Notes: generated by a model from the letters alone, not told the origin. DNA of 64,000 bases from CAVSLM01 sp963728895 (GCA_963728895.1 CAVSLM010000010.1:1-64000), one strand, 5' to 3'. Shown: positions 1-8,509, counted from the stretch's first letter. Numbers and translations are program-made.

Positions 1-120
1 GGCGGTGCGCCTCATCGAGCTGCCGGGAACCATGGGTGGCGCAGGATTATAGGAGTGTGTCCCGGGCGTGGAAAGGCCGCCACGCGCGCCGGTCCCAGCC
101 CGGAAATCCGGGCCAGGCCC
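1..120. other. Window edge, no gene assigned
   Basis: No gene can be named here. On the plus strand an open frame enters from the left edge and stops at about position 52 (last residues read ELPGTMGGAGL), so it could be the tail of a gene convergent with the DUF2782 gene. It is too short to test. The rest is GC-rich spacer. Confidence 0.25.
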
Positions 121-534
121 TCACCAGCGCAGGATCATCCAGCGCGGCACCACCAGCTCCGGGCTGATTTCGTTGCCGCGGGTGTCCAGCATGCCGTCGC
201 CGTTGGTGTCCACCAGATAATAGGGAGGGCCGAGACGCGGCGTCACTTTCACCATATAAAGCTGGCCGTGGATGCGGTACTCCTCCACGACTTCGTTTTC
301 GCGCGGCACGATGGTGACTTGCGGCTCCAGCTCGGCGTCGTTCGCTGTCTCGGGCGGCGGCGGGAGCTCGGGCGGCGCGGGGCCCGGAGTGAGCGCCTCT
401 CGGGGTGGCGCATGCGTCTTCCCGGCGGGTTGCGCCGCGAGCGGTTGCGGCGGCGGCGGTGGCGGCGGTGGCGCTTCCTTCGCCAGTGCGGTTGCGGCCG
501 CCAGCAGTGCACTCATTGCCACGACGATGCGCAT
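121..534 (-). CDS. DUF2782 family secreted protein
   Basis: A small exported protein of unknown function, about 137 residues. It has a cleavable-looking signal peptide (hydrophobic residues about 3-18, ending ATALA), a long Pro-rich linker containing a run of eight prolines, and a compact C-terminal domain (VEEYRIHGQLYMVKVTP, then a DTNGDG stretch) typical of DUF2782. This family commonly sits near polA in gammaproteobacteria. The ATG at 534 is preferred because AAGGAG lies just upstream. A GTG at 549 would overlap the preceding stop and lacks its own ribosome site. It follows the LOG-family gene by about 11 bp and is probably co-transcribed with it. Function is unknown; periplasmic location is inferred from the signal. 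Confidence 0.8.
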   Translation of the reverse strand: MRIVVAMSALLAAATALAKEAPPPPPPPPQPLAAQPAGKTHAPPREALTPGPAPPELPPPPETANDAELEPQVTIVPRENEVVEEYRIHGQLYMVKVTPRLGPPYYLVDTNGDGMLDTRGNEISPELVVPRWMILRW

Positions 535-545
535 CACCCTCTCCT

Positions 546-1274
546 TCACAGTTCCAGCAGGATCTCCTGCTCTTCCGCGGAGGGCTCGAAGCCGCCGCGG
601 CTCTGGTAATGATCGAAGATGGCATCGACGACTTCCTGCGGACGGTCCAGGACCCGAAAGAGCTGCAGGTCCGGCGCGCTGATGGCGCCTTCCGCGACCA
701 GGGTATGCGCGAACCAGTCGATCAGCCCCTTCCAGAATGCCGAGCCCACCAAAATGATGGGAATGCGCCGGGTCTTGCCGGTCTGCACCAGCGTCAGAAT
801 CTCGGCGAGCTCGTCCAGGGTGCCGAAGCCGCCGGGCAGTACCACGTAGGCCGATGCATACTTCACAAACATCACCTTGCGCGAGAAGAAATGCCGGAAG
901 TGCAGCGAGATGTCCTGGAACTCGTTGCCGAGCTGTTCGCTCGGCAGCTGGATGTTGAGGCCGATGCTCGGGCTCTTGCCGGCGAAAGCACCCTTGTTGG
1001 CGGCTTCCATGATGCCCGGACCGCCACCACTCACCACCGAGAAGCCGGCGTTCGAGAGTGCGCGCGCGATCTGCTCCGCCAGTCGGTAGGAAGGATGATC
1101 CGGCGGCGTGCGGGCCGAGCCGAAGATGCTCACCGAGGGCTTGATGCGCGCCAGGCGCTCAAACCCCTCCACGAACTCCGCCATGATCTGGAAGATCTTC
1201 CACGACTCCCGGGTGAGATAGGCGTCGTTCACCGGGTGCAGGCTGGGGTGCGTGGACTTGATGTTCTCGTTCAT
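546..1274 (-). CDS. TIGR00730/LOG family Rossmann-fold nucleotide hydrolase
   Basis: A 242-residue cytosolic protein of the LOG (lonely guy) family, whose characterised members are nucleoside 5'-monophosphate phosphoribohydrolases releasing a base from AMP-type nucleotides. Family marks are visible: SIFGSART near the N-terminus, the glycine-rich VVSGGGPGIMEAANKGA segment and the diagnostic PGGFGTLDELAE motif, whose Glu is catalytic in studied members. The C-terminus runs RGGFEPSAEEQEILLEL. It is divergent from polA across a 139-bp gap that should hold promoters for both. The DUF2782 gene follows closely. The family assignment is sure; the physiological substrate here is not. Confidence 0.88.
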   Translation of the reverse strand: MNENIKSTHPSLHPVNDAYLTRESWKIFQIMAEFVEGFERLARIKPSVSIFGSARTPPDHPSYRLAEQIARALSNAGFSVVSGGGPGIMEAANKGAFAGKSPSIGLNIQLPSEQLGNEFQDISLHFRHFFSRKVMFVKYASAYVVLPGGFGTLDELAEILTLVQTGKTRRIPIILVGSAFWKGLIDWFAHTLVAEGAISAPDLQLFRVLDRPQEVVDAIFDHYQSRGGFEPSAEEQEILLEL

Positions 1275-1413
1275 GGATCGTGTAGTCGGAGTGCTGCGCC
1301 GGACGGGAGCGTCGTGCGCTCGTCACTTGCGCAGGTGATGCAAGCCGCGTACCGCCGAAGAGTAAAGTGCGCCGCCGGGACAAGGGATACGTGCTAGATG
1401 ATACCATTTCGGC

Positions 1414-4152
1414 ATGTCCACCGCCGATCGCTCAGAGGCGCAGCCGCACGCCGATGCCAAGCCGCTGATCCTGGTCGATGGCTCCTCCTACCTGTACCGC
1501 GCCTTCCACGCCTTGCCGCCGCTCACCAACTCACGCGGCGAGCCGACCGGTGCGGTCTATGGTGTGGCGAGCATGCTGCGCAAGCTGCTCGCCGAGTACG
1601 AGCCCGATCACATTGCCGTGGTGTTCGACGCCAGGGGACGCACCTTTCGCGACGACCTGTTCGAGCACTACAAGGCGCAACGCCCGCCCATGCCCAACGA
1701 GCTCTCGGCACAGGTGGAACCGCTCCATGCCATCGTGCGCGCGCTGGGCCTGCCATTGCTCGAGGTTCAGGGCGTGGAGGCGGACGACGTCATCGGCACG
1801 CTGGCCCGCATTGCCACGGTCCATGGGCTGCGCACCGTGATCTCCACCAGTGACAAGGATATGGCGCAGTTGGTGGACGGCGGCATCTCCCTCATCAACA
1901 CCATGAGCAACAGTGTGCTGGACCGCGCGGGCGTGGTGGCCAAGTTCGGTGTACCGCCCGAGTGCATGGTCGATTATCTGGCCTTGACCGGCGATACCAC
2001 CGACAACATCCCGGGTGTGCCCAAGGTCGGCCCCAAGACCGCCGCAAAGTGGCTGCAGCTGTACGGTTCGCTGGACGGCGTCGTCGCCCATGCCGGAGAG
2101 ATCAAGGGCAAGGTCGGCGAAAGCCTGCGCGAGTGCCTCGACCAGCTGCCGCTGTCGCGCCAGCTCGCCACCATACGCTGCGACGTGCCGCTCGATCTCG
2201 GTCCGCAAGACCTGCGCCGGCGTCCGCCGGACCTGGTCGCGCTGCGCCCGCTGCTGCAGCGCCTGGAGTTCGTGAGCTGGTTGTCCCAGCTCCCCGAGCC
2301 CGGCGCCGAGGCCCCGCCGCAACCGGCAGCGCCGGCCGTGCAGGCGGACTACGAAACGGTGCGCACCGAGGAGGCGCTGGAGCGCTGGATACAGCGCCTG
2401 GAGGGTTCGGAGCTTTTCGCCTTCGACACCGAGACCACCAGCCTGGACCAGATGCAGGCGGCGCTGGTCGGCGTGTCTTTCGCCGTGACCCCCGGCGAGG
2501 CCGCTTACGTGCCCCTGGCGCACGACTATCCGGGCGCTCCGCAACAGCTCGACCGCACGCGGGTGCTGGAGCGCATGCGTGCGCTGCTCGAGGATGCGGA
2601 TCGTCCCAAGCTCGGCCACAACCTGAAGTATGACTGCACGGTGCTGGCGCGCCACGGGGTGTGCCTGCAGGGCATCCGCCACGACAGCATGCTCGAGAGC
2701 TACGTGCTCGACAGCACCGCCTCGCGCCACGACATGGACACGCTGGCGCTCAAGCACCTGGGCCACCGCACCATTCACTTCGAGGACGTCTGCGGCAAGG
2801 GCGCCAGGCAGATCACCTTCAATCAGGTGCCCTTGGAAGCGGCGAGCGCCTACGCGGCCGAGGACGCCGACATCACGCTGCGCCTGCACCACTACTTTTC
2901 GCCGCGGCTCGGTACCGAGCCCGCACTCCTGCGCCTCTATGAGGAGATCGAGATGCCGCTGGTGCCGGTGCTCGCGCGCATGGAGCGCACGGGCGTGCTG
3001 GTCGACAGTGCCATGCTGCGCTGCCAGAGCGGGGAGCTCGCCCGGCGCATGGCGGAGCTGGAGACGCAGGCCTACGTGGCCGCGGAAGGTCCCTTCAACC
3101 TGGGATCACCGCGCCAGATCCAGGAGATTCTCTACGAGCGCCAGGGCCTGCCGGTGCTGGAGAAGACGCCCACGGGTCAGCCGTCCACCGGCGAGTCGGT
3201 GCTGCAGGAGCTTGCGGCCCGCGGCTTTGCGCTGCCGCGCCTGATCCTCGACCATCGCGCGCTCAGCAAGCTCAAGTCCACTTACACCGACCGGTTGCCG
3301 GAGCAGGTGAACTCGCAGACCGGGCGCGTGCACACCTGCTACCACCAGGCAGTGGCCGCCACGGGGCGGCTGTCGTCCTCCGATCCCAACCTGCAGAACA
3401 TTCCGGTGCGAACGCCGGAGGGCCGGCGCATCCGCCAGGCGTTCATCGCCCCGCCCGGCTACCGCATTCTTGCGGCGGACTACTCGCAGATCGAGCTGCG
3501 CATCATGGCGCATCTGTCGCAGGATCCGGCGCTGCTGCGCGCCTTCGCCGAAGAGCGGGACATCCATACCGCCACGGCCGCCGAGGTGTTCGGCAGCCCT
3601 GCCGAGGCGGTGACTTCCGACCAGCGCCGCGCCGCCAAGGCCATCAACTTCGGCCTGATCTACGGCATGTCGGCGTTCGGCCTGGCACGCCAGCTCAATG
3701 TCGAGCGCGGCGCGGCACAGCAGTACATCGATCTGTACTTCGCCCGCTACCCCGGCGTGCGCGCCTTCATGGACCGCACCCGCGAGCAGGCGCGCCGCTC
3801 AGGCTACGTGGAAACGGTGTTCGGCCGGCGCCTGTACCTGGCGGAAATCAACGCGCGCAACAGCCAGCGCCGACAGTACGCCGAGCGTACTGCCATCAAC
3901 GCACCCATGCAGGGCACGGCCGCCGACATCATAAAGCGTGCCATGCTGGCGGTGGACCACTGGATCGAGACCTCCGGTGTGCGCGCGCGAATGATCATGC
4001 AGGTGCATGACGAGCTGGTGTTCGAGGTTTACGAAGCGGAGCTGGAGGAGGCGGGCGCGGTGATCCGCTCGTGCATGATCGGTGCGGCGGCACTCACCGT
4101 CCCGCTGGTGGCCGAAATCGGTACCGGCGGCAACTGGGACGAGGCGCACTGA
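1414..4152 (+). CDS. polA: DNA polymerase I
   Basis: The 912-residue repair polymerase that removes RNA primers and fills gaps. All three domains are present. An N-terminal 5' nuclease (about 1-290) starts with LVDGSSYLYRAFHALPP. A 3'-5' proofreading domain begins near 315 with an intact DTE motif at 338-340. The family A polymerase domain carries motif A (ADYSQIELRIMAH, catalytic Asp about 689), motif B (RRAAKAINFGLIYG, Lys about 742 and Tyr about 750) and motif C (VHDE, Asp about 866). Length is near the 928 residues of the E. coli enzyme. The exonuclease acids are kept, so proofreading should be active. The gene is transcribed away from the LOG-family gene and converges on engB, with an sRNA-like locus between. 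Confidence 0.98.
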   Translation: MSTADRSEAQPHADAKPLILVDGSSYLYRAFHALPPLTNSRGEPTGAVYGVASMLRKLLAEYEPDHIAVVFDARGRTFRDDLFEHYKAQRPPMPNELSAQVEPLHAIVRALGLPLLEVQGVEADDVIGTLARIATVHGLRTVISTSDKDMAQLVDGGISLINTMSNSVLDRAGVVAKFGVPPECMVDYLALTGDTTDNIPGVPKVGPKTAAKWLQLYGSLDGVVAHAGEIKGKVGESLRECLDQLPLSRQLATIRCDVPLDLGPQDLRRRPPDLVALRPLLQRLEFVSWLSQLPEPGAEAPPQPAAPAVQADYETVRTEEALERWIQRLEGSELFAFDTETTSLDQMQAALVGVSFAVTPGEAAYVPLAHDYPGAPQQLDRTRVLERMRALLEDADRPKLGHNLKYDCTVLARHGVCLQGIRHDSMLESYVLDSTASRHDMDTLALKHLGHRTIHFEDVCGKGARQITFNQVPLEAASAYAAEDADITLRLHHYFSPRLGTEPALLRLYEEIEMPLVPVLARMERTGVLVDSAMLRCQSGELARRMAELETQAYVAAEGPFNLGSPRQIQEILYERQGLPVLEKTPTGQPSTGESVLQELAARGFALPRLILDHRALSKLKSTYTDRLPEQVNSQTGRVHTCYHQAVAATGRLSSSDPNLQNIPVRTPEGRRIRQAFIAPPGYRILAADYSQIELRIMAHLSQDPALLRAFAEERDIHTATAAEVFGSPAEAVTSDQRRAAKAINFGLIYGMSAFGLARQLNVERGAAQQYIDLYFARYPGVRAFMDRTREQARRSGYVETVFGRRLYLAEINARNSQRRQYAERTAINAPMQGTAADIIKRAMLAVDHWIETSGVRARMIMQVHDELVFEVYEAELEEAGAVIRSCMIGAAALTVPLVAEIGTGGNWDEAH

Positions 4153-4223
4153 GCACCCGGGATGCCGCCGCTGGATACCCTGCCTGCCCCTTGGCAGCTC
4201 GCGAAAAATATTCCGCCGCGATG

Positions 4224-4252
4224 GAACTTCTCGTACCGTTCCCGGGTCCCAA
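4224..4252 (+). promoter_or_regulatory. Sigma-E/AlgU-type promoter candidate for the polA-engB intergenic RNA
   Basis: GAACTT at 4224-4229 matches the -35 consensus of extracytoplasmic sigma factors of the RpoE/AlgU class. It is followed after 17 nt by TCCCAA at 4247-4252, an acceptable TCnnA-type -10. Transcription would start near 4258. The ErsA sRNA of Pseudomonas, in the same gap between polA and engB, is known to depend on this sigma class, which makes the match more meaningful. The -10 half is weak. Confidence 0.5.
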
Positions 4253-4257
4253 TCTAC

Positions 4258-4378
4258 GGACGCTGGTTCCCGGCGTTCCCCCCGCTCTTCCTCCCTAGGG
4301 CGGGTTAAAGCCCGGTCCCCCAAACCGGGTGATGCTTGGCCCCGGTTCTTTCCCCCTTAAAAACCGGGGCTTTTTTTT
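4258..4378 (+). ncRNA. Candidate small regulatory RNA at the Spot 42/ErsA locus
   Basis: About 120 nt of non-coding sequence folds into a series of hairpins. These are a 5' stem with a TTC loop (4259-4275), a stem CCCGC/GCGGG (4281-4304) whose loop exposes TCTTCCTCCC, a small stem CCCGGT/ACCGGG (4311-4329) and a strong terminator (4339-4378). The exposed CU-rich loop includes CCTCC, complementary to Shine-Dalgarno sequences, as in many Hfq-dependent sRNAs. The gap between polA and engB holds spf (Spot 42) in enterics and vibrios and ersA in Pseudomonas. No open frame with a ribosome site is seen. Ends are inferred from the promoter and terminator; expression is unproven. Confidence 0.6.
4339..4378 (+). 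terminator. Rho-independent terminator after polA / candidate sRNA
   Basis: A perfect 9-bp stem GCCCCGGTT (4339-4347) / AACCGGGGC (4362-4370) is followed at once by eight T residues (4371-4378). The loop is a pyrimidine-rich 14 nt. It is the strongest intrinsic terminator in the window and would end both polA read-through and the candidate sRNA. Confidence 0.92.
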
Positions 4379-4456
4379 GTCTGCGTACCAGACCAGATGC
4401 GGCATGCGATCGCGCGCGCCGTCCGGGGCGCATTCACGAGGGTGTTGGTGCCTGCC

Positions 4457-5062
4457 TCATTTCTCGGGCAGCTGCAGCCAGCGGTCGAGCAGGGCCTGCA
4501 GCTCCTCTACCCCGGTGCGCTGCACCGCCGAGAACAGCTGTGCACTGGCCTGGGGGTGCAGCTCGGCCAGATTGCGTCGCGCTCCTGCGAGCGTGGCGAT
4601 TGCCGCGCCCCGGCTCAGCTTGTCGGCCTTGGTGAACAGGGCGTGCGCAGGAAGTCCCCGCCCGCCGCACCACGCGACGAGCTGCCGGTCGCGCTCGGTC
4701 AGCGGATGGCGCACGTCCATCACCAGCACCACGCCGCGCAATGACCGCCTGGCATTCAGATAGTCCTCGATGGTGCGCTGCCACTGCCGGCGTACTGCCT
4801 CTGGCACGCGCGCGTAGCCGTACCCCGGCAGGTCGACCAGCCGGCGCCGTTCGTCCAGGCGGAAGAAGTTGAGCAGCTGGGTGCGCCCGGGGATGCGGCT
4901 GGTACGCGCCAGCGCGCGGCGATTGGTGAGCGCATTGAGGGCGCTCGACTTGCCTGCGTTGGAGCGTCCGGCGAAGGCCACCTCCACTCCCGCATCGGGT
5001 GGCGCATGCGCCAGGCTGGGGGCGCTGGTCAGGAACCGCGCCTGTTGATACCGCCCGTTCAT
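4457..5062 (-). CDS. engB: Ribosome biogenesis GTP-binding protein EngB (YsxC/YihA)
   Basis: A 201-residue GTPase of the TrmE-Era-EngA-EngB family, needed in studied bacteria for late large-subunit ribosome assembly. G motifs are in order: G1 GRSNAGKSS, a G2-region Thr in PGRTQLLNFF, G3 DLPGYG, G4 TKAD and a G5-like SAVQRTG. The ATG at 5062 gives a product of normal length beginning MNGRYQQARFLTSAPSL. An in-frame ATG six codons upstream (5080) is possible. It converges on polA across the sRNA-like gap and diverges from the cytochrome c4 gene, an arrangement conserved in gammaproteobacteria. Confidence 0.95.
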   Translation of the reverse strand: MNGRYQQARFLTSAPSLAHAPPDAGVEVAFAGRSNAGKSSALNALTNRRALARTSRIPGRTQLLNFFRLDERRRLVDLPGYGYARVPEAVRRQWQRTIEDYLNARRSLRGVVLVMDVRHPLTERDRQLVAWCGGRGLPAHALFTKADKLSRGAAIATLAGARRNLAELHPQASAQLFSAVQRTGVEELQALLDRWLQLPEK

Positions 5063-5116
5063 CGTCGCTGCGCCCGTCATGCCATCGGATCGGTCATGCC
5101 CATCCGCTGCACCGCG

Positions 5117-5213
5117 ACCGTTCACCGCCGAAGCGGTTCGCGAACCGCCTCTGCGACGATAGCCCACGATGGGCGAAAGGCTCGGGAGTCCACCGGCCGG
5201 AGCGGTGAACGGT
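5117..5213. repeat. Nested inverted repeats in the engB-cytochrome c4 promoter region
   Basis: Within the 312-bp divergent gap, ACCGTTCACCGC (5117-5128) is repeated inverted as GCGGTGAACGGT (5202-5213). Inside this frame lies a perfect 16-bp palindrome GCGGTTCGCGAACCGC (5133-5148). A related half, GACCGCGAACCGCC, recurs at 5251-5264 on the spacer of the promoter. The arrangement looks like an operator array or a REP-like structured element; no known regulator consensus is recognised. Confidence 0.55.
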
Positions 5214-5248
5214 AGCGCGGATCGTGCGCCGCGTCGAGACGCCGTCGG

Positions 5249-5277
5249 TTGACCGCGAACCGCCCCACTGGTATACA
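5249..5277 (+). promoter_or_regulatory. Sigma-70 promoter for the cytochrome c4 gene
   Basis: TTGACC (5249-5254) and TATACA (5272-5277) are separated by exactly 17 nt, a near-consensus housekeeping promoter. It lies about 100 bp upstream of the cytochrome c4 start and just downstream of the nested inverted repeats. Its spacer contains a copy of the repeated CGCGAACCGCC half-site, so a protein bound there would compete with polymerase. Confidence 0.7.
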
Positions 5278-5374
5278 GGGGCGCGCTTTTCCCGACCGGC
5301 CGGTATTGTGTGCGTTCGCGCCCGCGCCGGGCCGCGTCAGTCAACAAGCCCGACCGGGCAAAGGAGTCGAAGTA

Positions 5375-5986
5375 ATGAAGCAGTGGTTCGTAACGGCCGC
5401 CGTCGTGCTCGGGATCTGCGCGTCGGGACCTGCGTCGTCCGCCGGGGACGCCGCAGCCGGCCAGACCAAGTCGGCCGCCTGTGCGGCCTGCCACGGCGCC
5501 GACGGCAACAGCACCAATCCGATGTATCCCAAGCTCGCCGGTCAGGCCGCGGCCTACCTGGCGAAGCAGTTGCGCGATTTCCGCCAGGGCCTGCGCGCAA
5601 ATCCCATCATGAGTCCGATGGCCAAGCCGCTCAGCGACCAGGACATTGACGATCTGGCCGCGTACTTCTCCGTGCAACCGGTCCAGATGGGCAGCGCGGA
5701 CGAGGCCCTGCTGCAGGCCGGGCAGAAGCTCTACCGGGGAGGCAACACGGCTACCGGCGTATCGGCCTGCATGGCCTGCCACGGGCCGGCGGGCAAGGGC
5801 AATGCCGCGGCGCGCTTTCCCGCGCTTGCCAGCCAGCATGCCGACTACGTCGCCGCCCAGCTCGCGGCCTTCGCCGCGGGTGACCGGACCAACGACCCCG
5901 GCGGCATGATGCGAGATATCGCCTCACGCATGTCCCGCCAAGAGATGAAGGCGGTTGCTGCAGGCTATATCTCCGGTCTGCACTGA
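5375..5986 (+). CDS. Di-haem cytochrome c4
   Basis: A 203-residue periplasmic electron carrier with an N-terminal signal peptide (ending about ASSA at residue 22) and two class I cytochrome domains with haem motifs CAACH (36-40) and CMACH (132-136). The stretch MSPMAKPLSDQDIDDLAAYF supplies the expected distal Met region of the first domain, and a matching MMRDIASRMSRQEM segment follows in the second. Cytochrome c4 passes electrons from the bc1 complex to terminal oxidases in related bacteria. The start at 5375 has AAGGAG nine bases upstream. dsbA follows 128 bp downstream, the same order as in Pseudomonas (engB, cc4, dsbA). Confidence 0.95.
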   Translation: MKQWFVTAAVVLGICASGPASSAGDAAAGQTKSAACAACHGADGNSTNPMYPKLAGQAAAYLAKQLRDFRQGLRANPIMSPMAKPLSDQDIDDLAAYFSVQPVQMGSADEALLQAGQKLYRGGNTATGVSACMACHGPAGKGNAAARFPALASQHADYVAAQLAAFAAGDRTNDPGGMMRDIASRMSRQEMKAVAAGYISGLH

Positions 5987-6114
5987 GCGCTGCGCCTCCG
6001 CGGGCCTTCCCCGCACACCCATGCCCGCGCGGTCCTTTCCCGCCGCCTGGGCGACGCTTGCAAGTTGACCGCGCAGAATCGAAACTTGCAGCACCCATTG
6101 CTCCGGGAGGTGGT

Positions 6115-6783
6115 ATGAGATTCGTGTCCCGCTGGTTGGCTCTGGTGGCGCTGGTTCCGGTGCTGGCACTGGCTGCGGAGTCCGCACCGAAGTTCGACGA
6201 GGGCATCGAGTATCAGCGCATCGTGCCGGCACAGCCCACCGACGTCGCACCGGGCAAGGTCGAGGTGATCGAGATGTTCTGGTACGGCTGCCCGCATTGC
6301 TATCATCTGGAGCCCTCACTGAACAAATGGATCAAGCAGCTGCCGTCCAACGTGGTATTCGAGCGCATGCCGGCGGTGCTGAGCGAGCGCTGGGCACCGG
6401 CCGCCAAGGCCTACTACGCCGCGCAGGTGCTGGGCGTGCTCGACCGGGTGCACGAGCCATTGTTCGAAGCCATCCATGAGAAGAAGCGCCCGCTCGACAC
6501 GGAGGACGCACTGGTCAAGTTCTTCGGCGAGTATGGTGTGTCCGAGGCCGACGCACGCAAGGCCATGGACTCCTTCCTGGTCGATACCCGCGTGCGCCGC
6601 GCGCGCTTGATGACCCAGCGCTACGGGATCGACGGCGTTCCCGCCATGGTGGTCGACGGCAAGTACCGCACCAACGTCACGCTGGCTGGCGACCGTGAGT
6701 CGATGTTCAAGGTGCTGGACTTCCTGATCGAGAAAGAGACGGCGAGCGCCAAGACGCCCGTGGAGCAGCAGCCCGCGGGCTGA
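6115..6783 (+). CDS. dsbA: Thiol:disulfide interchange protein DsbA
   Basis: A 222-residue periplasmic oxidase that introduces disulfide bonds into exported proteins. It has a signal peptide (hydrophobic residues 7-21, cut after about ALAA), a thioredoxin fold with active site CPHC at 59-62 within MFWYGCPHCYHLEP, an inserted helical domain, and the cis-Pro loop GVPAMVVDGKY near residue 175. CPHC is the classical DsbA dipeptide. The ATG at 6115 has GGGAGG five bases upstream. It sits downstream of cytochrome c4 as in pseudomonads. The C-terminus ends in a short Lys/Thr/Pro tail. Confidence 0.96.
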   Translation: MRFVSRWLALVALVPVLALAAESAPKFDEGIEYQRIVPAQPTDVAPGKVEVIEMFWYGCPHCYHLEPSLNKWIKQLPSNVVFERMPAVLSERWAPAAKAYYAAQVLGVLDRVHEPLFEAIHEKKRPLDTEDALVKFFGEYGVSEADARKAMDSFLVDTRVRRARLMTQRYGIDGVPAMVVDGKYRTNVTLAGDRESMFKVLDFLIEKETASAKTPVEQQPAG

Positions 6784-6877
6784 CGTCGAGCGCACCGCTG
6801 CAGGTGCGCCCTTCCGTCAGGCGACGGCGCTCTGCAGTGCGGCTGGCCAATGTGTGCCGGGCGGTACGGGAGCACTC

Positions 6878-8509
6878 ATGCTCGCAGCGCAGCTGTTCGT
6901 GAAGTGCCTGGAGAACGAGGGGGTCGAGTTCATCTTCGGCATCCCGGGCGAGGAAAACCTCGACCTCATGGATGCCCTGATCGACTCCTCCATCCGCTTC
7001 GTCACCACACGCCACGAGCAGGGCGCGGCCTTCATGGCCGACGTCTACGGGCGCCTCACCGGCCGCGCGGGCGTGTGCCTCTCCACGCTCGGCCCCGGTG
7101 CGACCAACCTGATGACCGGCGTTGCCGACGCCAACATGGACCATGCGCCCATGGTGGCCATCGCCGGCCAGGCCAGCACCCAGCGGCTGCACAAGGAGTC
7201 GCACCAGGTGCTCGACCTGGAGCAGATGTTCCGCTCCGTCACCAAGTACTCCTCGCGGCTGCTCACGCCCAACACCATCCCCGAGGTGGTGCGCAAGGCC
7301 TTCAAGCTCGCCCAGTCGGAAAAGACCGGCGCCTGCTTCATCGAGTTCCCGGAGAATATCGCGGAGATGGAAATCGACGCGCGGCCGTTGCGCGTGAAGC
7401 AGCCGGTCGCGCCCGAGCCGCCCACCGAGCGGGTCGAGTACGCGGCGCATGTGATCTCCGAGGCCCGCAGCCCCATCATTCTGGCGGGCAACGGAGTGGT
7501 GCGTGCCCGTGCCTGGCGCGAGCTCGCCGAATTCGCGCGGCGCCTGAAGATTCCCGTCGCCAACACCTTCATGGCCAAGGGTGTGATCCCGTTTCGCCAT
7601 CCGATGGCCCTGGGCAGCGCGGGTCTGCAGTCCAAAGACTATGTCAGCTGCGGCTTCGACCGCGCCGACGTGATCGTGTGCATCGGTTACGATCTGGTCG
7701 AGTACCATCCGTATCTGTGGCATCCGACCTGCGACCGCAAGATCGTGCACATTGATCTGACGTCCGCGGAGGTGGATGCCGGCTACGGGATCGAGGTCGG
7801 TGTGCTGGGCGACATCAAGCACAGCCTGATGCGCATCGCAGCGCTTGCCAAGCCCCACCAGGGTGAGCCCCTGCGCCCGCTGCGCGAGGCGCTGATCGAA
7901 GACATGCGGCAGCATCGCGACGATGCCGGCTTTCCCATCAAGCCCCAGAAGGTGATCTGGGATCTGCGTACTGCCATGCATCCGGAGGACATCGCGATCT
8001 GCGATGTCGGTGCCCACAAGCTGTGGATGGCGCGCATGTTCCGTTGTGAGCACCCCAACACCTGCCTGATCTCCAACGGCTACGCCGCCATGGGCATCGC
8101 CCTGCCCGGGGCGATTGCCGCCAAGCTCGTGCGCCCCGAGTGCGCGGTGGTGGCGGTGACCGGCGACGGCGGTTTCCTGATGAACTCCCAGGAGCTGGAG
8201 ACCGCCATGCGCCTGCGCACGCCGCTGGTCGTACTGATCTGGAACGACGGTGGTTACGGACTGATCGAGTGGAAGCAGATGATGCAGTTTCGCCGCTCCA
8301 CGCAGGTGCACTTCGGGAATCCCGATTTCGTGCGCTATGCTGAGTCGTTCGGCGCGCAGGGGTACCGCATCGACGCTGCCGGCGATCTGTTGCCGACACT
8401 GAAACGTGCGCTCGCCGATAATACGGTCAGCGTCATCGATTGTCCGGTAGACTATAGCGAAAACTTTCGCCTCACCGAAAAACTGGGTGAAATGGTGTGT
8501 CCCATTTGA
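6878..8509 (+). CDS. Thiamine-diphosphate enzyme, acetolactate synthase large-subunit family
   Basis: A 543-residue ThDP-dependent enzyme of the acetolactate synthase family, which couples two pyruvates to 2-acetolactate. The cofactor-activating Glu lies in RHEQGAAFMADVYGR (Glu about 47). The ThDP/Mg motif runs GDGGFLMNSQELETAMR to WNDGGYG in the C-terminal domain. There is no clear FAD-binding signature or partner small subunit, so a catabolic, AlsS-like role is possible. Other carboligases of this superfamily cannot be excluded. ATG 6878 has GGGAG upstream; a GTG at 6854 is an alternative. It overlaps the next gene by 13 bp, implying one transcript. It interrupts the dsbA-EEP-GGDEF order known from Pseudomonas. 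Confidence 0.85.
   Translation: MLAAQLFVKCLENEGVEFIFGIPGEENLDLMDALIDSSIRFVTTRHEQGAAFMADVYGRLTGRAGVCLSTLGPGATNLMTGVADANMDHAPMVAIAGQASTQRLHKESHQVLDLEQMFRSVTKYSSRLLTPNTIPEVVRKAFKLAQSEKTGACFIEFPENIAEMEIDARPLRVKQPVAPEPPTERVEYAAHVISEARSPIILAGNGVVRARAWRELAEFARRLKIPVANTFMAKGVIPFRHPMALGSAGLQSKDYVSCGFDRADVIVCIGYDLVEYHPYLWHPTCDRKIVHIDLTSAEVDAGYGIEVGVLGDIKHSLMRIAALAKPHQGEPLRPLREALIEDMRQHRDDAGFPIKPQKVIWDLRTAMHPEDIAICDVGAHKLWMARMFRCEHPNTCLISNGYAAMGIALPGAIAAKLVRPECAVVAVTGDGGFLMNSQELETAMRLRTPLVVLIWNDGGYGLIEWKQMMQFRRSTQVHFGNPDFVRYAESFGAQGYRIDAAGDLLPTLKRALADNTVSVIDCPVDYSENFRLTEKLGEMVCPI

Noticed and set aside
1..120. Homoserine kinase gene end, expected near DUF2782-polA in some relatives
   Set aside because: None of the six frames at the edge shows its conserved residues; too little sequence.
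5063..5839. N-terminal extension of engB to a 460-residue protein
   Set aside because: The extension is antisense to cytochrome c4 and its promoter; EngB is normally about 200 residues and starts at 5062 or 5080.
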